Positions 1-13,137 are shown, counted from the first letter of the stretch. The stretch: DNA of 64,000 nucleotides from Guadua angustifolia (GCA_036346375.1 CM070504.1:5073890-5137889); one strand, 5' to 3'. Notes: generated from the sequence alone by a model not told the origin. A program made the numbers and translations.

Positions 1-1408
1 ATAGACATTACTTATTGTCATCTTGGGTATATACGATTACATATTGTTCATGCTTAGCCAAGTTTTATTAGTAACAATGTAGATGAGCAGATCAAAATGG
101 TTTCCAGAGATTTTGAAAAGGTTGGATATGACACTGTTGGTTACTGGTATTTTAATAAAAATCCTAAAATAAAACTATAGTTTTGACGCGGGTGATTATT
201 AGCAATAGTCGGTTGTACAAAGAGAAATGCACGTAGTGTAGGGTGGAGTATCGCTCGTGTCGAATTAAGGACCGAACAATGGGACGCTATTGATACAAGA
301 AATCCATGCAACCACAAGTGCTGGGATAGGGCAGCCTTAACCTATTAAGTTATGTAGATTTAGCTTTGCACATTGGACGACCGAAATAGTACGGACTCTC
401 CTTTCAAGGTTTGCTCGACGGGGTGCCCTCACCGAGGTGTTGGGAGTCACACTTACCAATACAATGGTGTCCGCCATGCTATGGGAAGTTACAACATTTC
501 TATGCTTTGAGTTCTTCTATCATAGTATGGGTTTAACGTCCCAGCGCTGGTGCAAAGTTAAGTCTAGGTAATGTAATGGGCATGTTATGATCTCTCTGCG
601 GCACATAAAAGGAAATGTGCTAATTATCGATTGCACAAAGAGTTGATTATTTCTTGTAAGTAAAGCTGTACACCTCTACAGAGTGTGAATCTAATTGATT
701 AGCCGCGTCCGCGATCATGGGTACTTGGTGAAGTCATTCCAATGTTAGATTTTGGTATTTTCTAAAAATAGGTTTTGGTTTGAACTTGTTTTAGCAACTG
801 TTACTTTATGTCAAAGGGCCGACATTGATGGACTTCATGACTTGGATTATTCGTTGCTCGCAAAGGGCTGTAAGTATTACTTATGCTTTATTTATTTCTT
901 ATTAATCAAACTTGCTCTTACAAATTTCATTTACAAATGACAATTTGATTTACAAATTCAATTTCACTTTATGCAAATTAACTATAGTAGCCTCCTTTGA
1001 CTTGGCATGCATTTATGTATTTGCAAATACCATCTTAAGTCTTGCTGAGTATGAAAGTACTCACTCTTGCTTAATCTATTATTTTAGGTGGATAAAGTTA
1101 GCAAAGCTCCGAAGATTTATTTTCGTAGCAGGATGTGAGATCTTTAATGAAGCAATCTTTCTAGGGTTTTATGCCTAATCAGTTGCCTGCGGGTTGGATA
1201 GGCACACTACAAGACTTTGCTTCTTTTGATGCTATATACTTTGAGTTGTAAGATTTCTTTGTATAATAACTTTCGCTTTGATAATATGAGGTATGGTTGT
1301 GATTCCAATTGTTGTAAATATACGTACTAGCTACTGATCATGGGACTAGTACTGTATGCACATTAGATTACTATTTTTGCATTTTATGTAAAAATTAGGG
1401 TCGTTACA
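1..1408 (+). repeat. LTR-like 5' region of a decayed Ty3/gypsy element
   Basis: This stretch ends in TTACA at 1408, two bases before a primer-binding site, and is followed by a leader and a gag-like frame, so its right part should be the 5' LTR of the outer retrotransposon. I cannot find the LTR's left end; it may lie outside the window. There is no matching 3' LTR in the window, so length and age cannot be measured. Short reading frames inside it look random. Confidence 0.5.
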
Positions 1409-1410
1409 GT

Positions 1411-1422
1411 TGGTATCAGAGC
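1411..1422 (+). other. Primer-binding site (initiator Met tRNA) of outer Ty3 element
   Basis: The sequence TGGTATCAGAGC is the usual complement to the 3' end of plant initiator methionine tRNA. It lies two bases after the presumed LTR end and primes minus-strand synthesis in Ty3 and Ty1 elements. Confidence 0.75.
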
Positions 1423-1966
1423 TATACTGACTACAGGATAAACCCTAGATAGAATGGGTGTTAGCGTTAGAGTAAACAAATTCAAAATCTTATTTTCAAA
1501 AGTTACTATATTTGCAAAATGCAGACCTTGCTATTCTTTCATTTTTCTTAAGATCCTCCTCTTACCACTATATTCATTTTGTTTTGTAAACAAATTCCTC
1601 TTTCCTTAAAACAATCCTCGACAAATGGAGACTCCGATTTCTACAGCAACAATCTAAAAGAAATGAATGTCGCTCCTTGCCATGTAGACTTGTGTCGATA
1701 GGCTGAATAAGATCGTAATAGGCTAAGCTATTTAAAACCCCTGCATATTAGATTATGTTCATTCTGCATGCTTTGCTTGAAAACTTTTTGTATTGCTTTC
1801 TGGGATGCACTTGTGAATGCTTGACACTAGGTTAAAATTTCACGACGTGACAACCCTTAATCAATAAGAAAATTTAATTAAAAAGATTTAAAGATCGAAA
1901 CATTGGCTTGTAACCAAGTAGAATTTCATCTAAAACAACCTATCTCTTCTTGGTTATCGTTGCAGG

Positions 1967-3223
1967 ATGCCTAAAACAAAATCCTTAAGAAAACTTATGG
2001 AGAATGAGGCCATTCAAAGTTCTCGGCCTGTAAGGGACAGCATTTCAACTCCAGTTCAGCCTAATCTGCAACATCCAATGACCATAGCATCTACATCTCG
2101 ACATAATGTTCGTCATGAATCACCTCCACCTCCACAAAATCCAAGTGAAGCTATTCTTGAAGAATAATTGCCCGAATCCCTAGCTGTGGCTCAAGTCCTG
2201 GCAATGATTGAGCAAGGGCGTGAGGTTGATACACTCCTACTCCAGCAAGTGGTGCAAAATACTGCCCACCTTAGCGAAGCTAGGGATGGAAATAGTGGCA
2301 CACCGCATTACTCCAAGTTAGGAGAGTTTCTGAAAACTCAATCACCAACTTTCTCCTCATCAACAGAACCTCTCGACGCTGATGCTTGGCTCCGTTCCAT
2401 CAAGAGCAAGCTAGTTATTGCGCAGTGCAGTGACCATGAGAAGCTCCTCTATGCTTCACATCAGCTACAAGGAGCTGTAGCAATCTGGTGGGAAAACTAT
2501 CAGATGATGCTTCCCGAAGGCCAAAATTTATCTTGGGTAGCATTTAAAGAAGCCTTTCGCCAAACTCACATTCCTGCAAGCATCATTGAAATCAAGAGAC
2601 GAGAATTTATGGAATTGAAGCAAGAAGACTTATCAGTGGTGGAAAATCTGAACCGCTTCAATCACCTATCCCGTTATGATATTTCTGAAGTATTAGATGA
2701 AGCCTAAAGAATTGAGCAATTCAGAGAACACCTGAATGAAGAAATCAAATGGACACTAGTCACCCATGATATTCATGATTTCCAAACCTTAATTGATAAA
2801 GCTATCTGGGTGGAGTACGGTATGCAAGCAGTAATAGAAAGCCGAAAGTGTAAATGGATAGCACGACAATCAGCAAATGATCATCCCTCAAAGCAGTGTT
2901 TATTGTAGCCATCCAATGTTCAGTAATCTACATCTCAATCCCAGTGATGCCAAAGGAAAGCTTATCACCCTCAACAGCCCTCATTTCATCCACCACAACA
3001 AGCAAGATCATCCTCTGGCACTCAGTACCAGGCAGCCTATGCTTATCCCAAAAAGAATTCTGAACAACCTTGTTCTCATCAGCAGTCCTCAAATAGATAT
3101 CGAGTGATTGGAAACTCATATGTCTCTAAGTCACCATCCGCGTCATCGCAAGGTGTTAATTGTGGTCGCCTACACCATGTAATGGCATAAGAAGCTCATG
3201 AAGCACTTGATGTAGTACTAGGG
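1967..3223 (+). pseudogene. Ty3/gypsy gag remnant, cut by a nested retrotransposon
   Basis: The frame from ATG 1967 encodes a gag-type protein. The segment with AVAIWWENY, WVAFKEAFRQ and REFMELKQEDLSV matches the Retrotrans_gag fold of plant chromoviruses. An in-frame TAA at 2165-2167 and another at 2705-2707 break the frame, and coding similarity continues in the same frame beyond both. Near 3155-3220 a degenerate zinc-knuckle-like stretch (NCGRLHHV, then a stop) and ALDVVLG are visible just before the nested element. Protease, RT and integrase of this outer element are not found on the right side of the insertion, so it is probably truncated as well as split. Confidence 0.7.
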
Positions 3224-3638
3224 TGTCACGAGTATGGCTGTTACTGGGAAGGCTAAGGTGCGCAAGGAGCAGACCAGACTGAAGATGGCTGAAAGTAATG
3301 AGTCTTTTGGCAGGAGAAACATGCAGGAAGGAAGACTTAGTCGTAACGGGTGAAAAAGGCGAGCGGTAGTTTTATTACTGTAGCCATAAAAGAGTTGTCG
3401 GAGGGGTAACTGAGAGAGGTAATTAGCGTTTATGAGAGTATATATATCTCGAGGTGTCCAGACTGTAAAGACATGAAAAATATGGTTGTCTTGAGCAAGA
3501 AGTAAAGCTTTCCTCTACCTTTCCCCAATTCCTGGCGTCGTTCTCTTCTGCTGTTTCCTCTCGTTTTTCTTCTATCGATTTCTTGTTTCGCCTGTTGAAT
3601 CTCACGCTTTGGAATCATCAGAGCCAAGGGATATCACA
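3224..3638 (+). repeat. 5' LTR of Reina-like element
   Basis: It begins TGTCACGAG and ends GATATCACA. It pairs with 8467-8875 over its full length, including the shared block from the TATATATCTCGAGG motif to the end. It is 415 bp against 409 bp for the 3' copy because of small indels in the first 170 bases. Confidence 0.93.
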
Positions 3639-3640
3639 AT

Positions 3641-3652
3641 TGGTATCAGAGC
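3641..3652 (+). other. Primer-binding site of Reina-like element
   Basis: TGGTATCAGAGC lies two bases after the 5' LTR and is complementary to the initiator Met tRNA 3' end. It is identical to the site of the outer element at 1411. Confidence 0.9.
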
Positions 3653-4205
3653 TGAGTTGTAAAATTTCCAGACTCGGGTTGGAGGAATTCGGGATTGGGC
3701 AATCGATCCTGAGAATCTCCGCAAAAACTTCGGTTACTGAGTTTGGTTAATTCGGCTTGTTTGATTCGGCTTGTTGGCGATCAAGGCTTCAGGCGGAAGA
3801 TCCATCACGGCCCTCAAAAACCATCGGTGCAGACTCGTTTCGTCTTGGAAGCCATGGGAGAGGCGACATGACGAACGGAGGAGAAATTGTCGCTGATTTA
3901 GGAGAGTTTGGATATGATGTTTGCGAGGGTGGAGGCGTTGGATGTTACGCAACAGTTAGCTTGATGAGTCGCACGGAGCTTACAAGATTACGGTGGAACA
4001 AAGCGTTAAAGACCAAAGAACTCATGGCCGCCAGCTTGGAAGCCACAACAGCAAGTGGTGCGTTGGAGATTGGTAAGGAATGGATTTAGAATCGCCGCAA
4101 GGCGCAAACACTTCGAGGTTGAGTACGGGAAAAATGTTGTTCATGCTTATGTCTTAACGCCGGGCACGCACTCAGAGGAAGAAACATTTGTGCAATCGGT
4201 GGTAG

Positions 4206-7200
4206 GTGCTCATGAGGTTTTCGACAGGAGGCCTCCATGATCATGAAGGAGCATTCAATCGGCTGCCGAGGGAATCAGGAGCATTTGTCCGAAATGCTTT
4301 ACCCAAAATGAGTTTTCCAAAGTTTGATGGAGAGAGCCCACAAATTTGGCGTGATAAGTGCAATGACTATTTTCGTATTTTTAACATTCCTGAAGCACTC
4401 TGGGTTGCGGCGGCCACAATGCATCTGGAGGGAAACGCTGCTCGATGGTGGCAGGTGGTCAAGATACGGAATGAAATCAGTAACTGGGAACAGTTTGTTG
4501 CTGCGGTGGAAGCAAAGTTTGGGGTGTTTGATCATAGGAAATTGTTAGCCGAGTTGGTGGAGTTTAAACAAACCGGCACGCTGAATGACTACAAGGCTCA
4601 CTTTGATACTTTAATGTTTGATATTATAGTACACAACCCATATTATGATGAAGAATTTTTTGTGTCTCATTTTGTGAGGGGTCTTAAACCGGAGTTAAGA
4701 GGCATGGTCCAAGCACAATTACCTGAATTTGTGGATCGAGCTGCCCTGTTGGCTCAGGTGCAGCAAGAAATACTTGATCGGGACAGAAGATGGAAGTTCA
4801 AAGTAGGAGATGGAAAGGACAAAGGCGTACTCGGTAAATATGAGAACAAGCCACACCAGTTTCAGGGTATGCAAGGAGAATTGTGGAAAGCACGTCAGTT
4901 ACGAGATTATCGTCGTGCTAATGGTCTTTGTTATCAATGTGGGGAGAAATACGAGCCAAACCATCATTTACACTGTAAGAAAAGAGTTCCTGCTCAATTG
5001 CAAGCTATCACAGTCGAAGAGCAAGGGGAATTACTATCCGACGAAGTATTGGACTTGTTGGAATCGGGTGAGTTACAGCAAGACACTACAGGCACTCTGT
5101 CGATCAATGCTATTTCTGGAGTGGAGGATGGACAGACCATTCGGTTTTTGGCTCTTGTCCGGAATCAGGTGATGTTGATCTTATTAGATTCAGGAAGCTC
5201 TCACAGCTTTGTCAATCAGACTTTTTTGCATCGAATTGGCTGTGTTCCACAAGACAGTACACCACTCGAGGTCAGAGTGGCCAATGGGGAAAATTTGAGT
5301 TGCACCAGTTGGGTGCCGAATCTGGAATGGTGGATACAGGGTCAAACCTTTCACACAGATTTTCGGGTCTTGGATTTGGGAGCATATGACGCCATTATTG
5401 GTATGGATTGGTTGCAAATGTATAGCCCAATGACGTGTAATTGGAAGGACAAAGTGGTGGAATTCTGCTATCAAGGCAAGCACATCAGCATACATGGTGT
5501 TCGGTCTGATAGGATGGAGGAGCTTGAAGCATTTACTGTGGAGTAGTTAACTAAATGGTGCAAAGGCAATCAGGTGTGGGCAATGGCAGTGTTACAACAT
5601 GAAGCCACTGGGGGTACAGAAGACATTCACCCTGACGTGAAAGTGATACTGGAGCAGTATCAAGATGTCTTTGCCGAACCTAAGGAGCTACCTCCACTGA
5701 GGGAGTATGACCATTCAATTCCACTCATTCCAGGCTCAGTGCCAGTGAATTCCAGGCCTTACAGGTATTCACCTCTTCATAAGAATGAAATTGAGAAGCA
5801 AGTTGAGGAAATGTTGGCATCCGGCATTATCACTCGCAGCGTCAGTCCTTTTGCATCTCCTGTGCTTTTAGTGCAAAAGAAGGACGGCACATGGCGATTT
5901 TGTGTGGATTATCGCCGGCTCAATGATTTAACTATCAAGAACAAATTTCCCATGCCGGTGATTGATGAGCTCCTTGATGAATTGGCTGGCACTCATTATT
6001 TTTCGAAGTTGGATTTGCGGGCCGGTTATCATCAAATCCGAATGAAGGTGGAGGATGAGTATAAGACTGCTTTTAAAACTCACCACGGTCATTACCAATT
6101 CAAGGTGATGCCATTTGGGCTCACTAACGCACCGGCAACATTTCAGTGTGTGATGAATGCAATTTTGGCGCCCTATTTGAGGAAATTCGTATTAGTGTTT
6201 ATTGATGATATTTTGATCTATAGCGCTAATTTCAGTGACCATTTAACACATCTGACCACAGTGCTTCAGATCTTAAGAAATCATCATCTCTTTGTTAAGA
6301 AGACCAAATGCATGTTTGCCCAAAAGCAAATCGATTATTTGGGGCACATCATTTCTGACAAAGGGGTGGCCACTGACCCTCACAAAACTAAAGTGATGAT
6401 GGAATGGCCTAGACCAACTACAATTACCGAGTTACGTGGCTTCCTCGGGTTAACGGGATATTATCACAAGTTTGTGCGCCATTATGGGATTATTGCCAAA
6501 CCGCTGACCAACTTATTGAAGAAGAAATCCTTTGGGTGGGATTCTCAGGCCGAAGAAGCTTTCCTTCAGTTGAAATCTGCAATGTCCACAGCACCTGTAT
6601 TGAAGTTACCTGACTTTGACCAAGTGTTTGAATTGGAAACAGATGCGTGCGACAAGGGAGTGGGGGCGGTGTTGTTACAACAAGGGCATCCTATAGCTTA
6701 TTTCTCTAAAGCCTTGAGTGCTTCACACCAGGGTTTATCCATTTATGAGGAGTTTTTGGCGCTCATGCTTGCAGTGGACAAATGGCGACCGTATCTTCAA
6801 CATAAGGAATTTATTATTAAGACTGACCACAAAAGTGTCTGCTATTTGGAAAAGCAACATCTACATTCTGATATGCAGAGAAAAGCTATGACTCGTTTGA
6901 TGGGCTTGCAATTTTGAATTGTGTATAAAAGGGGTAAGGAGAATGTGGTTGCATATGCTCTGTCCAAGGCGGGGCAGTTCATGTCGCTTCAAGCCATTAC
7001 AGAGGTGAAGCCCACGTGGATACAAGAGGTGATAAACTCTAATGTCACCGACTGTTTTGCACAGACCAAAATAGCCCAGTTAGCTCTTCAAAGTCCGGAC
7101 GAACAAGGATTTGAACTTTCTCAGGGTCTGATCAAATACCGAGGAAAGATCTGGATCGGGGCAAATTCAGCTTTACAAACTAAACTGATTGCCGTTTTTC

Positions 7201-8496
7201 AATCAAGCTATCTGGGCGGACACTCCGGCATTCAGGCCACCTACCAACGCATGAAGAAACTGTTTTGTTGGACCGGCATGAAACAAAGAGTAGAAGACTT
7301 TGTCCGACATTGTCTAGTATGTCAGCAAGCCAAAGAAGAAAAAACTCGACCGTGTGGTCTATTGCAACCTCTACCCATTCCTGCACAGGCCTGGCAAGAT
7401 ATATCTATGGATTTTATTGAAGGTCTTCCGTTATCCGACGGTGCTGATGTTATCTTGGTCGTGGTGGACCGGCTGTCAAAATATGCTCATTTCTTACCTC
7501 TTCGTCACCCTTATACTGCTTCCAAGGTTGCAAAAGTGTTTCTGGAATAGGTAGTGAAATTGCATGGCATTCCTCTCTATCATTTCCGATCGGGATAAAA
7601 TCTTTACTAGTCTTTTTTGGAAAGAGCTATTCAAGTCTGTGGGCACCAAATTACAACTTAGTACTGCATATCATCCGCAAACCGACGGACAAAGTGAGAG
7701 GGTGAACCAATGCTTGGAGATGTATCTGAGGTGTGCGGTACAGGATTCACCGCGCCCCTGGAAAGCTTGGCTGCCATTAGCAGAGCTCTGGTATAACACT
7801 AATTACCATACTGCATTAGGTTCTTCTCCTTTTAAAGTGTTGTATGGGACAGAACCCAATTACGGCATTATGCCTTGAGGACTTCAGAGTGAATCAGTGG
7901 AAGTGCAAGAACTTTTGCGAAGCGAGCACAAGATATCTTGATCGATTAAACATCATTTGGTGCGTGCTCAAAATCGGATGAAAATGCAGGCCGACAAGCA
8001 TCGGAAGGAAAGGCAATTTGTTGTGGGAGAACAGGTTCTGCTAAAGCTCCAGCCATATGCTCAAAATTCACTTGTGAACAGAGCTTATCCGAAGTTAGCA
8101 TACAAGTTTTTCGGGCCGTTTCAGGTGATCGAAAAGCTGGGTCCGGTTGCTTATCGCTTGGCATTGCCCTCAGACAGTCTCATTCACCCGGTATTCCATG
8201 TGTCTCAATTGAAACCATTTATCGCTGATTACTCGCCTGTCTTTGCGGAGCTGCCCAAAATCGCTGAATTGGACACACAGCCAGTCATACCTGAACAAAT
8301 ACTGGAACGCCGGTTGGTCAAAAAAGGGAACTCGGCAATTGTTCAAGGACTGATCAAGTGGGCCGGCATTCCGGTCGAGGCGGCTACCTGGGAGGATTTG
8401 GATAGTCTTCGTAATCGCTTTCCGACTGAGTTTGCTTGGGGACAAGCAATGTCCGGAGGGGGAAAATGTCACAGTATGGTCATTCTCGAAGGCTAA
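4206..8496 (+). pseudogene. Reina-like gag-pol polyprotein, broken by stops and a frameshift
   Basis: Domains in order: gag core (about 4290-4800), zinc knuckle beginning CYQCGEKY (about 4925), aspartic protease with LLDSGSSHSF (about 5185), reverse transcriptase with FIDDILIYS at about 6198, RNase H (about 6630-6900, ETDACDKGVGAVL), integrase with an HHCC finger (about 7210-7330) and catalytic regions SMDFIEGLP, ISDRDK and GQSERVNQ, and a chromodomain near 8290-8430 (IKWAGIPVEAATWEDL). Stops interrupt the frame at 5544, 6915, 7548, 7876 and 7939, and a frame change of about two bases lies near 7575-7580. More gag N-terminal sequence seems present from about 3868 in another frame. The single-frame plan before mutation is typical of Reina. 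It cannot encode active proteins. Confidence 0.9.
8455..8466 (+). other. Polypurine tract of Reina-like element
   Basis: GGAGGGGGAAAA lies immediately before the 3' LTR, the expected position of the primer for plus-strand synthesis. Confidence 0.85.
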
Positions 8497-8875
8497 GGTG
8501 CGCAAGGAGCATACCAGATCAAGATGGCCGAAAGTAATGAGTCTTTTGGCGGAGAAACATGCAGAAGGAAGACTTAGTCGTGAATGGGTGAAAAAAGCGG
8601 CGGTAGTTTTATTATCAGAGTCAGTAAAAGAGTTGTCGAAGGGTAACTGAGAGAGGTAATTAGCGTTTACGAGAGTATATATATCTCGAGGTGTCCAGAC
8701 TGTAAAGACAAGAAAAATATGGTTGTCTTGAGCAAGAAGTAAAGCTTTCCTCTACCTTTCCCCAATTCCTGGCGTCATTCTCTTCTGCTGTTTCCTCTCG
8801 TTTTTCTTCTATCGATTTCTTGTTTCGCCTGTTGAATCTCACGCTCTGGAATCATCGGAGCCAAGGGATATCACA
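8467..8875 (+). repeat. 3' LTR of Reina-like element
   Basis: It begins TGTCACAG directly after the polypurine tract and ends TATCACA. It is 409 bp and collinear with the 5' LTR. The chromodomain frame runs about 30 bases into it before stopping at 8496. Confidence 0.93.
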
Positions 8876-11386
8876 ATGGGACTAATGTGGGTTAATTTGT
8901 GAAGATTTTGTGCTTGAAAATGGTTTACTTGATTTGTTGATGTGCATGTGCCTCGATTTTTCTAATAAGAGCATGATCGAAGATTGTGATGCCACGAGGG
9001 CTTTGAGGTTTGGGCCTAGATGTTGTGAGGTGCATATTGAGACCTTGTGTGACATGGTTGGGCGAACCATGATGGTATTGAGTGGATGGGCATAGTGGTG
9101 TCTGTGATAAGATGGGTAAGGTGCACCTTGTGCATTTTGAGCCATGAGATGGCTATATTGTTTGGTGGTAATTCTGGGAATAAAGCATGGTGGTATGTGT
9201 TCTTAGTTCATCAATTGACTCAATTGATGATTTGCGTGTTGTGTGGTGCTATGTTATAGGTTTGTGTGTTTGCGATGGTTGCAAAACTCCGAAGCTATGT
9301 CATGGTGAGGAAGATGATACCAGGAGTTAGCTAGGAAAACTGAGGTCCGTAATGGTCAAGGTGTCATCAAAAGATAATCGGGGCTTCCAAAGTGGTGGAC
9401 ATGGTGAGCAATGACAAGATGGACGGGACTAAGCTAGAAAAGGGTAGAAAGGAGTTAGCTTAAGACTTAAGCCAAGTGAAGAGAATTAGGGTTAGGATTC
9501 TTGGAGCGAACTTTTGAGAGATGGAGTGTGGCTCTTGTGCTTGAGCTTTTTGCCATCCTTAGGCTTTAAGAGTGGCCGTAAAACAATCATCTCCAAGTAT
9601 AAATAAATATCCAAAAATTATTTAGGGATTTGCCATGTTTTGGCTGAAGGGTGACCTTAGGGGTTTTTGATCTGGAGGGTTTTTGGATTGGTCCATGTTG
9701 TGGATTTAGCTTGCTAGGATATGTGGAAGATAGCTTGGTTTTAATGTAATCTTCTTTGGAATAGATAAATGTTCATACTTGGCAATGATACTTTAGATTA
9801 TTGATTGAGGTAGGTTCTCAAGGTCCTAAGGAAGCTTTGTTTCAAGTTTCATGAGATTTGGCATTGTGGTTTAAAAGTTGTGTTTATTTTGGTTTTCCGC
9901 GAGCCATAGTTCTTAGTTCCGTTCTGAGAGAAAGATACTGTCTCCATTGAAATTGTGATAACACCAATTTATCAGTAGTACCACACTTTGATTGACGTTA
10001 GCACTAATCTAAGTGTCAAGGCTCATGTGGCTTGGTTTTTTGTGGAGCTTTCTTTGTGAGTGTTTAGTCTCCGATCTTTCTAGATTCACATAGATATAAG
10101 AGTAAAGAGCTTTGAATCTCATGATATAATTTTTTTAAGAAGCTATTGTTCGTAAGGCACCTATTTAACCCCTTTCTAATCACCACCTTGGTCCTACGAA
10201 ACATTCATAATTTGCAAACAAAGTGAAATTCATACTATGTCATACTACACCATGCAATTGGGGGGCTAATCCGCTAGTTTTTTCAGCAAAACAACGCCCT
10301 TGTTTCTTCAAAAGCACGGCTAAATCTCCATCTTGTTTCTTCTTCCTGTAATTGTGCGTGTACCATCACGAAAGGATGGAAAGACAAGAGCTAGAAGACA
10401 AGCATACACATTGTTGTTTGGCACGTACAAAGGGTTAATTGGATCATGCAACTTCTACAATGTAGGTACTATTCTATCCTTAACGTAATTCTCGGCAATC
10501 TTGTTCCATTCTGATTATGCCTTTCTATGTACCAAACCATGCCAAAACAAAATTGCAATATGCTCCAGAGTTCTGGCATATTATTAATTTTCCATTTCAA
10601 GGGAAAACTATAGACTTGCTTCGCATTATCGGAGGCAGTACGACGTGTGTGAACAAGATCGTTAATCAGTGCAAATCTTGGAGGGATCTCGTGTGGGGAT
10701 TAATTTGGATGCATAGGTATGTAAGGTAGGAATTCATTTGATGATGGTTTTGCAAGTGTGAAATGCAAAGTTTCGAAATATTGCTAACCTCTCCCGTCTC
10801 CGATCAGTGTCCTACGGCCGGGTCCTATGTGCCTTAAACAAATGGATTTGGCGTTCTTCATTCGGGCAAGTTCCTATCAAGTTTATTGCAACAATTCGTT
10901 TTACCTCAAGCAAGGGCGGAACTAGGTGCACCGGATGTGCCAACCCTAAAAATTTGAGAAATGCCAAAATTTTATATTTTCAATTAACTAAATTTGTTGT
11001 TTCAATTGATTTCGATTATGGTGGTTGGGATTTTTAAGGCATAGAACTATTTATTTTGTATTTTAGCAAATTTCAAATATATATGTTGGATTTATGATGG
11101 TATGAAATCATTGTATAAGACTATGGAGTTATACATGTAAAATGTGCACTCTTATTAAAAAATTTAGTTCCGCTACCGACCTCAAGTATATTGCAACCTG
11201 TCAGAAAAATGTTTGCCCTACTTGCTCATTTCAAATATTCTTCCTATAGCCTTCATCAGGAGGACCCCTGGTATAGTGTCACGCCAACTCCCCAAGTGGA
11301 CATGATTCATGCAACAATTAAGTATTTCCAGTTACTAAGTACATAGATGCGAAGTTCAGAAAAAAGAGAATGTCCTATATTATGGT
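8876..11386. other. Intergenic DNA, probably old transposon debris
   Basis: No gene is supported. Expected downstream domains of the outer Ty3 element are not recognisable here. The segment 10905-11170 begins GGCGGAACTAGGTGCACC and resembles the ends of degenerate DNA transposons, but I cannot close it with a partner. Reading frames are short and without family motifs. Confidence 0.4.
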
Positions 11387-11594
11387 TGTATACTCAGGGC
11401 CAGTCCTGAGTTTTTTAGGACCCCGTGGCGAAATTATGAACGGTGGCCCTCCCTAACATAAGCATCAAAATATTTTTATACTACCATGTATCAATTGAAA
11501 AGACAATATTCAGTGTATTATAGAAATTATTACCGATAAATAAATGGAAGTACAAAGTGAGATTATTTACCTCAAACATTTTGTAGAGATCATC

Positions 11595-12867
11595 TTAGGA
11601 AATATCTTCTAATATTTCTAGATGCAAAATCATCAATATGGCCTCAACATTAATGTCATCCAATAACTTCTTCTCAATACATAAAATTGTCAGACCATTT
11701 AACTTTTCTTGAGACATTGTAAACCTCAAATAGTTTTTCTTCTCAATACATAAAATTGTCAGACCATTTAACCTTTCTTGAGACATTATAGACCTCAAAT
11801 AGTTTTTCAATAATTTCAACTTTAAAAAGTTTCTTTCAGCTGATGCCACAATTGCCGGCATAGTAAATAAGATCCGATAAGCAACAGAAATATTAGCATA
11901 ACAATCCACTTCCTTGACAAACCCAAAAATCTCCATAGCAGACATTGGTCTATCTGGCAAAGTCATTTGCAGTATTCTTAACTCAGAAATTAGATTATTT
12001 AAATCAAAATCAGATGAATCATCAACAGAGAAAGTTTTTGCCAACTTAGTACAATAATCTTTAAGTTCAATATGATTCAATGGCTTCAAAGTTGTTGAGC
12101 TCAGAAGAGGCCCAAATATACCATCGAATACTTGGAGTTCTTCAAATCTATTTTTCAATGAATTGTTTGCCATATCAACTATAACCAAAAAGTAATTAAG
12201 TTCAAAATCTTTCTCTCCTTGTAGAATTGTTTCACTACTGCAATCATTTTCATCACAATGTTTCTTTCTAAGAGCACGACGCTTTACTGGAAATGATGCC
12301 TCCACACCCATTTCAGACGCAATACCGTTGGCAATGGTCATACTAGAAGCAAACCCTTCATTTCTGTACTTATCAAAGTAACTCATTATACCTTCTATTT
12401 GCTCCAAGGTAGAGTCGAGGCATATGGAATTATGGATGGTGATTGCAACTTCTTGCTCACAACATTTACAGCAAATAAAATGTCATGCCAAATAACCATA
12501 CCAAGTTACCATCCATAGGGAACACAATACTTTCTTCACTAATAGGTCCCTTCTCGACTAATATATCCCTTGCTAAATATCTGTAATCACTAATGGTGGT
12601 TCATCAACATTAGCAGATTCTGTAGCAAATGAATGAAATATGTTCTCATGATCACTTACATTGTCTTCTGCAGGGCCTTGTTCTTCTGAATTCCCATCAA
12701 CTTGTTCCTCCACTAGCTCGACAACCACTATTGCCAATTCATTTGTGCTTCTCGAATCTCCCATATTGCTCTTAAAAAATTTATCGATGGCTCCTTTCTG
12801 TGATCATATCAAATCCTCTGTTTGTTTCCTTTTTTTGACTACCAGAAGCATATTTCCTAGGCGGCAT
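11595..12867 (-). pseudogene. hAT transposase remnant (zinc finger MYM-type 1-like family)
   Basis: The minus strand starts MPPRKYASGSQK at 12867, the usual N-terminus of plant hAT proteins annotated as zinc finger MYM-type 1-like. A frame change about 35 bases in and a TGA follow, after which the family pattern continues (SQKGAIDKFFKSNMGDSRS) to about 12573. The C-terminal part (12407-11595) contains the hAT dimerisation domain, with RILFTMPAIVASAERNF and LKLLKNYLRS. The central DUF4371 and RNase H-like catalytic region, usually several hundred residues, is mostly missing. The dimerisation region also has a 69-bp tandem duplication. The protein cannot be active. Confidence 0.85.
11671..11808 (-). 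repeat. 69-bp tandem duplication inside the hAT dimerisation domain
   Basis: Two adjacent 69-bp copies (11671-11739, 11740-11808) each encode a 23-residue unit containing NYLR, MSQE and LNGLTILCIEKK. The copies differ at a few bases. Because the unit is a multiple of three, the reading frame is kept. Confidence 0.9.
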
Positions 12868-13137
12868 GATGTCAACAGTCAACAACATGCTGCAAGTAAC
12901 AAATTTGGACATAAAATACATTAACAGATGTATCTAAGTGTGAATGTATTAGGTATAAAAATTGGAGGATCGATATACACTAATATAGCAATCAGAGGGT
13001 GGTGAATCATTGTGCGAAAGCTAAAACCAATTTTTTAGTAATTCTCAAAACACCCCTAAACAAACTATTAAATATTACTTTAGTTTCAACAAAAAACAGA
13101 TTAACATACGTTTACTAAAATATTAATCCCACAGATC

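Larger units (their letters stand above)
3224..8875 (+). mobile_element. Ty3/gypsy chromovirus, Reina-like, full length but inactivated
   Basis: The element is 5.65 kb with LTRs of about 410 bp (3224-3638 and 8467-8875), a Met-tRNA primer site, gag-pro-RT-RNaseH-integrase order, a C-terminal chromodomain and a polypurine tract. Small size, short LTRs and the chromodomain fit the Reina clade. LTRs begin TGT and end ACA. The five bases before (TAGGG) and after (ATGGG) agree at only three of five positions, so the target duplication is imperfect. It sits inside the gag of an older Ty3 element. The LTRs differ by several substitutions and small indels and the polyprotein has five stops and a frameshift, so it is not young. 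Confidence 0.9.

Noticed and set aside
2877..3119. Separate genes on either strand between the gag remnant and the nested element
   Set aside because: The region is the continuation of the decayed gag; frames lack independent support.
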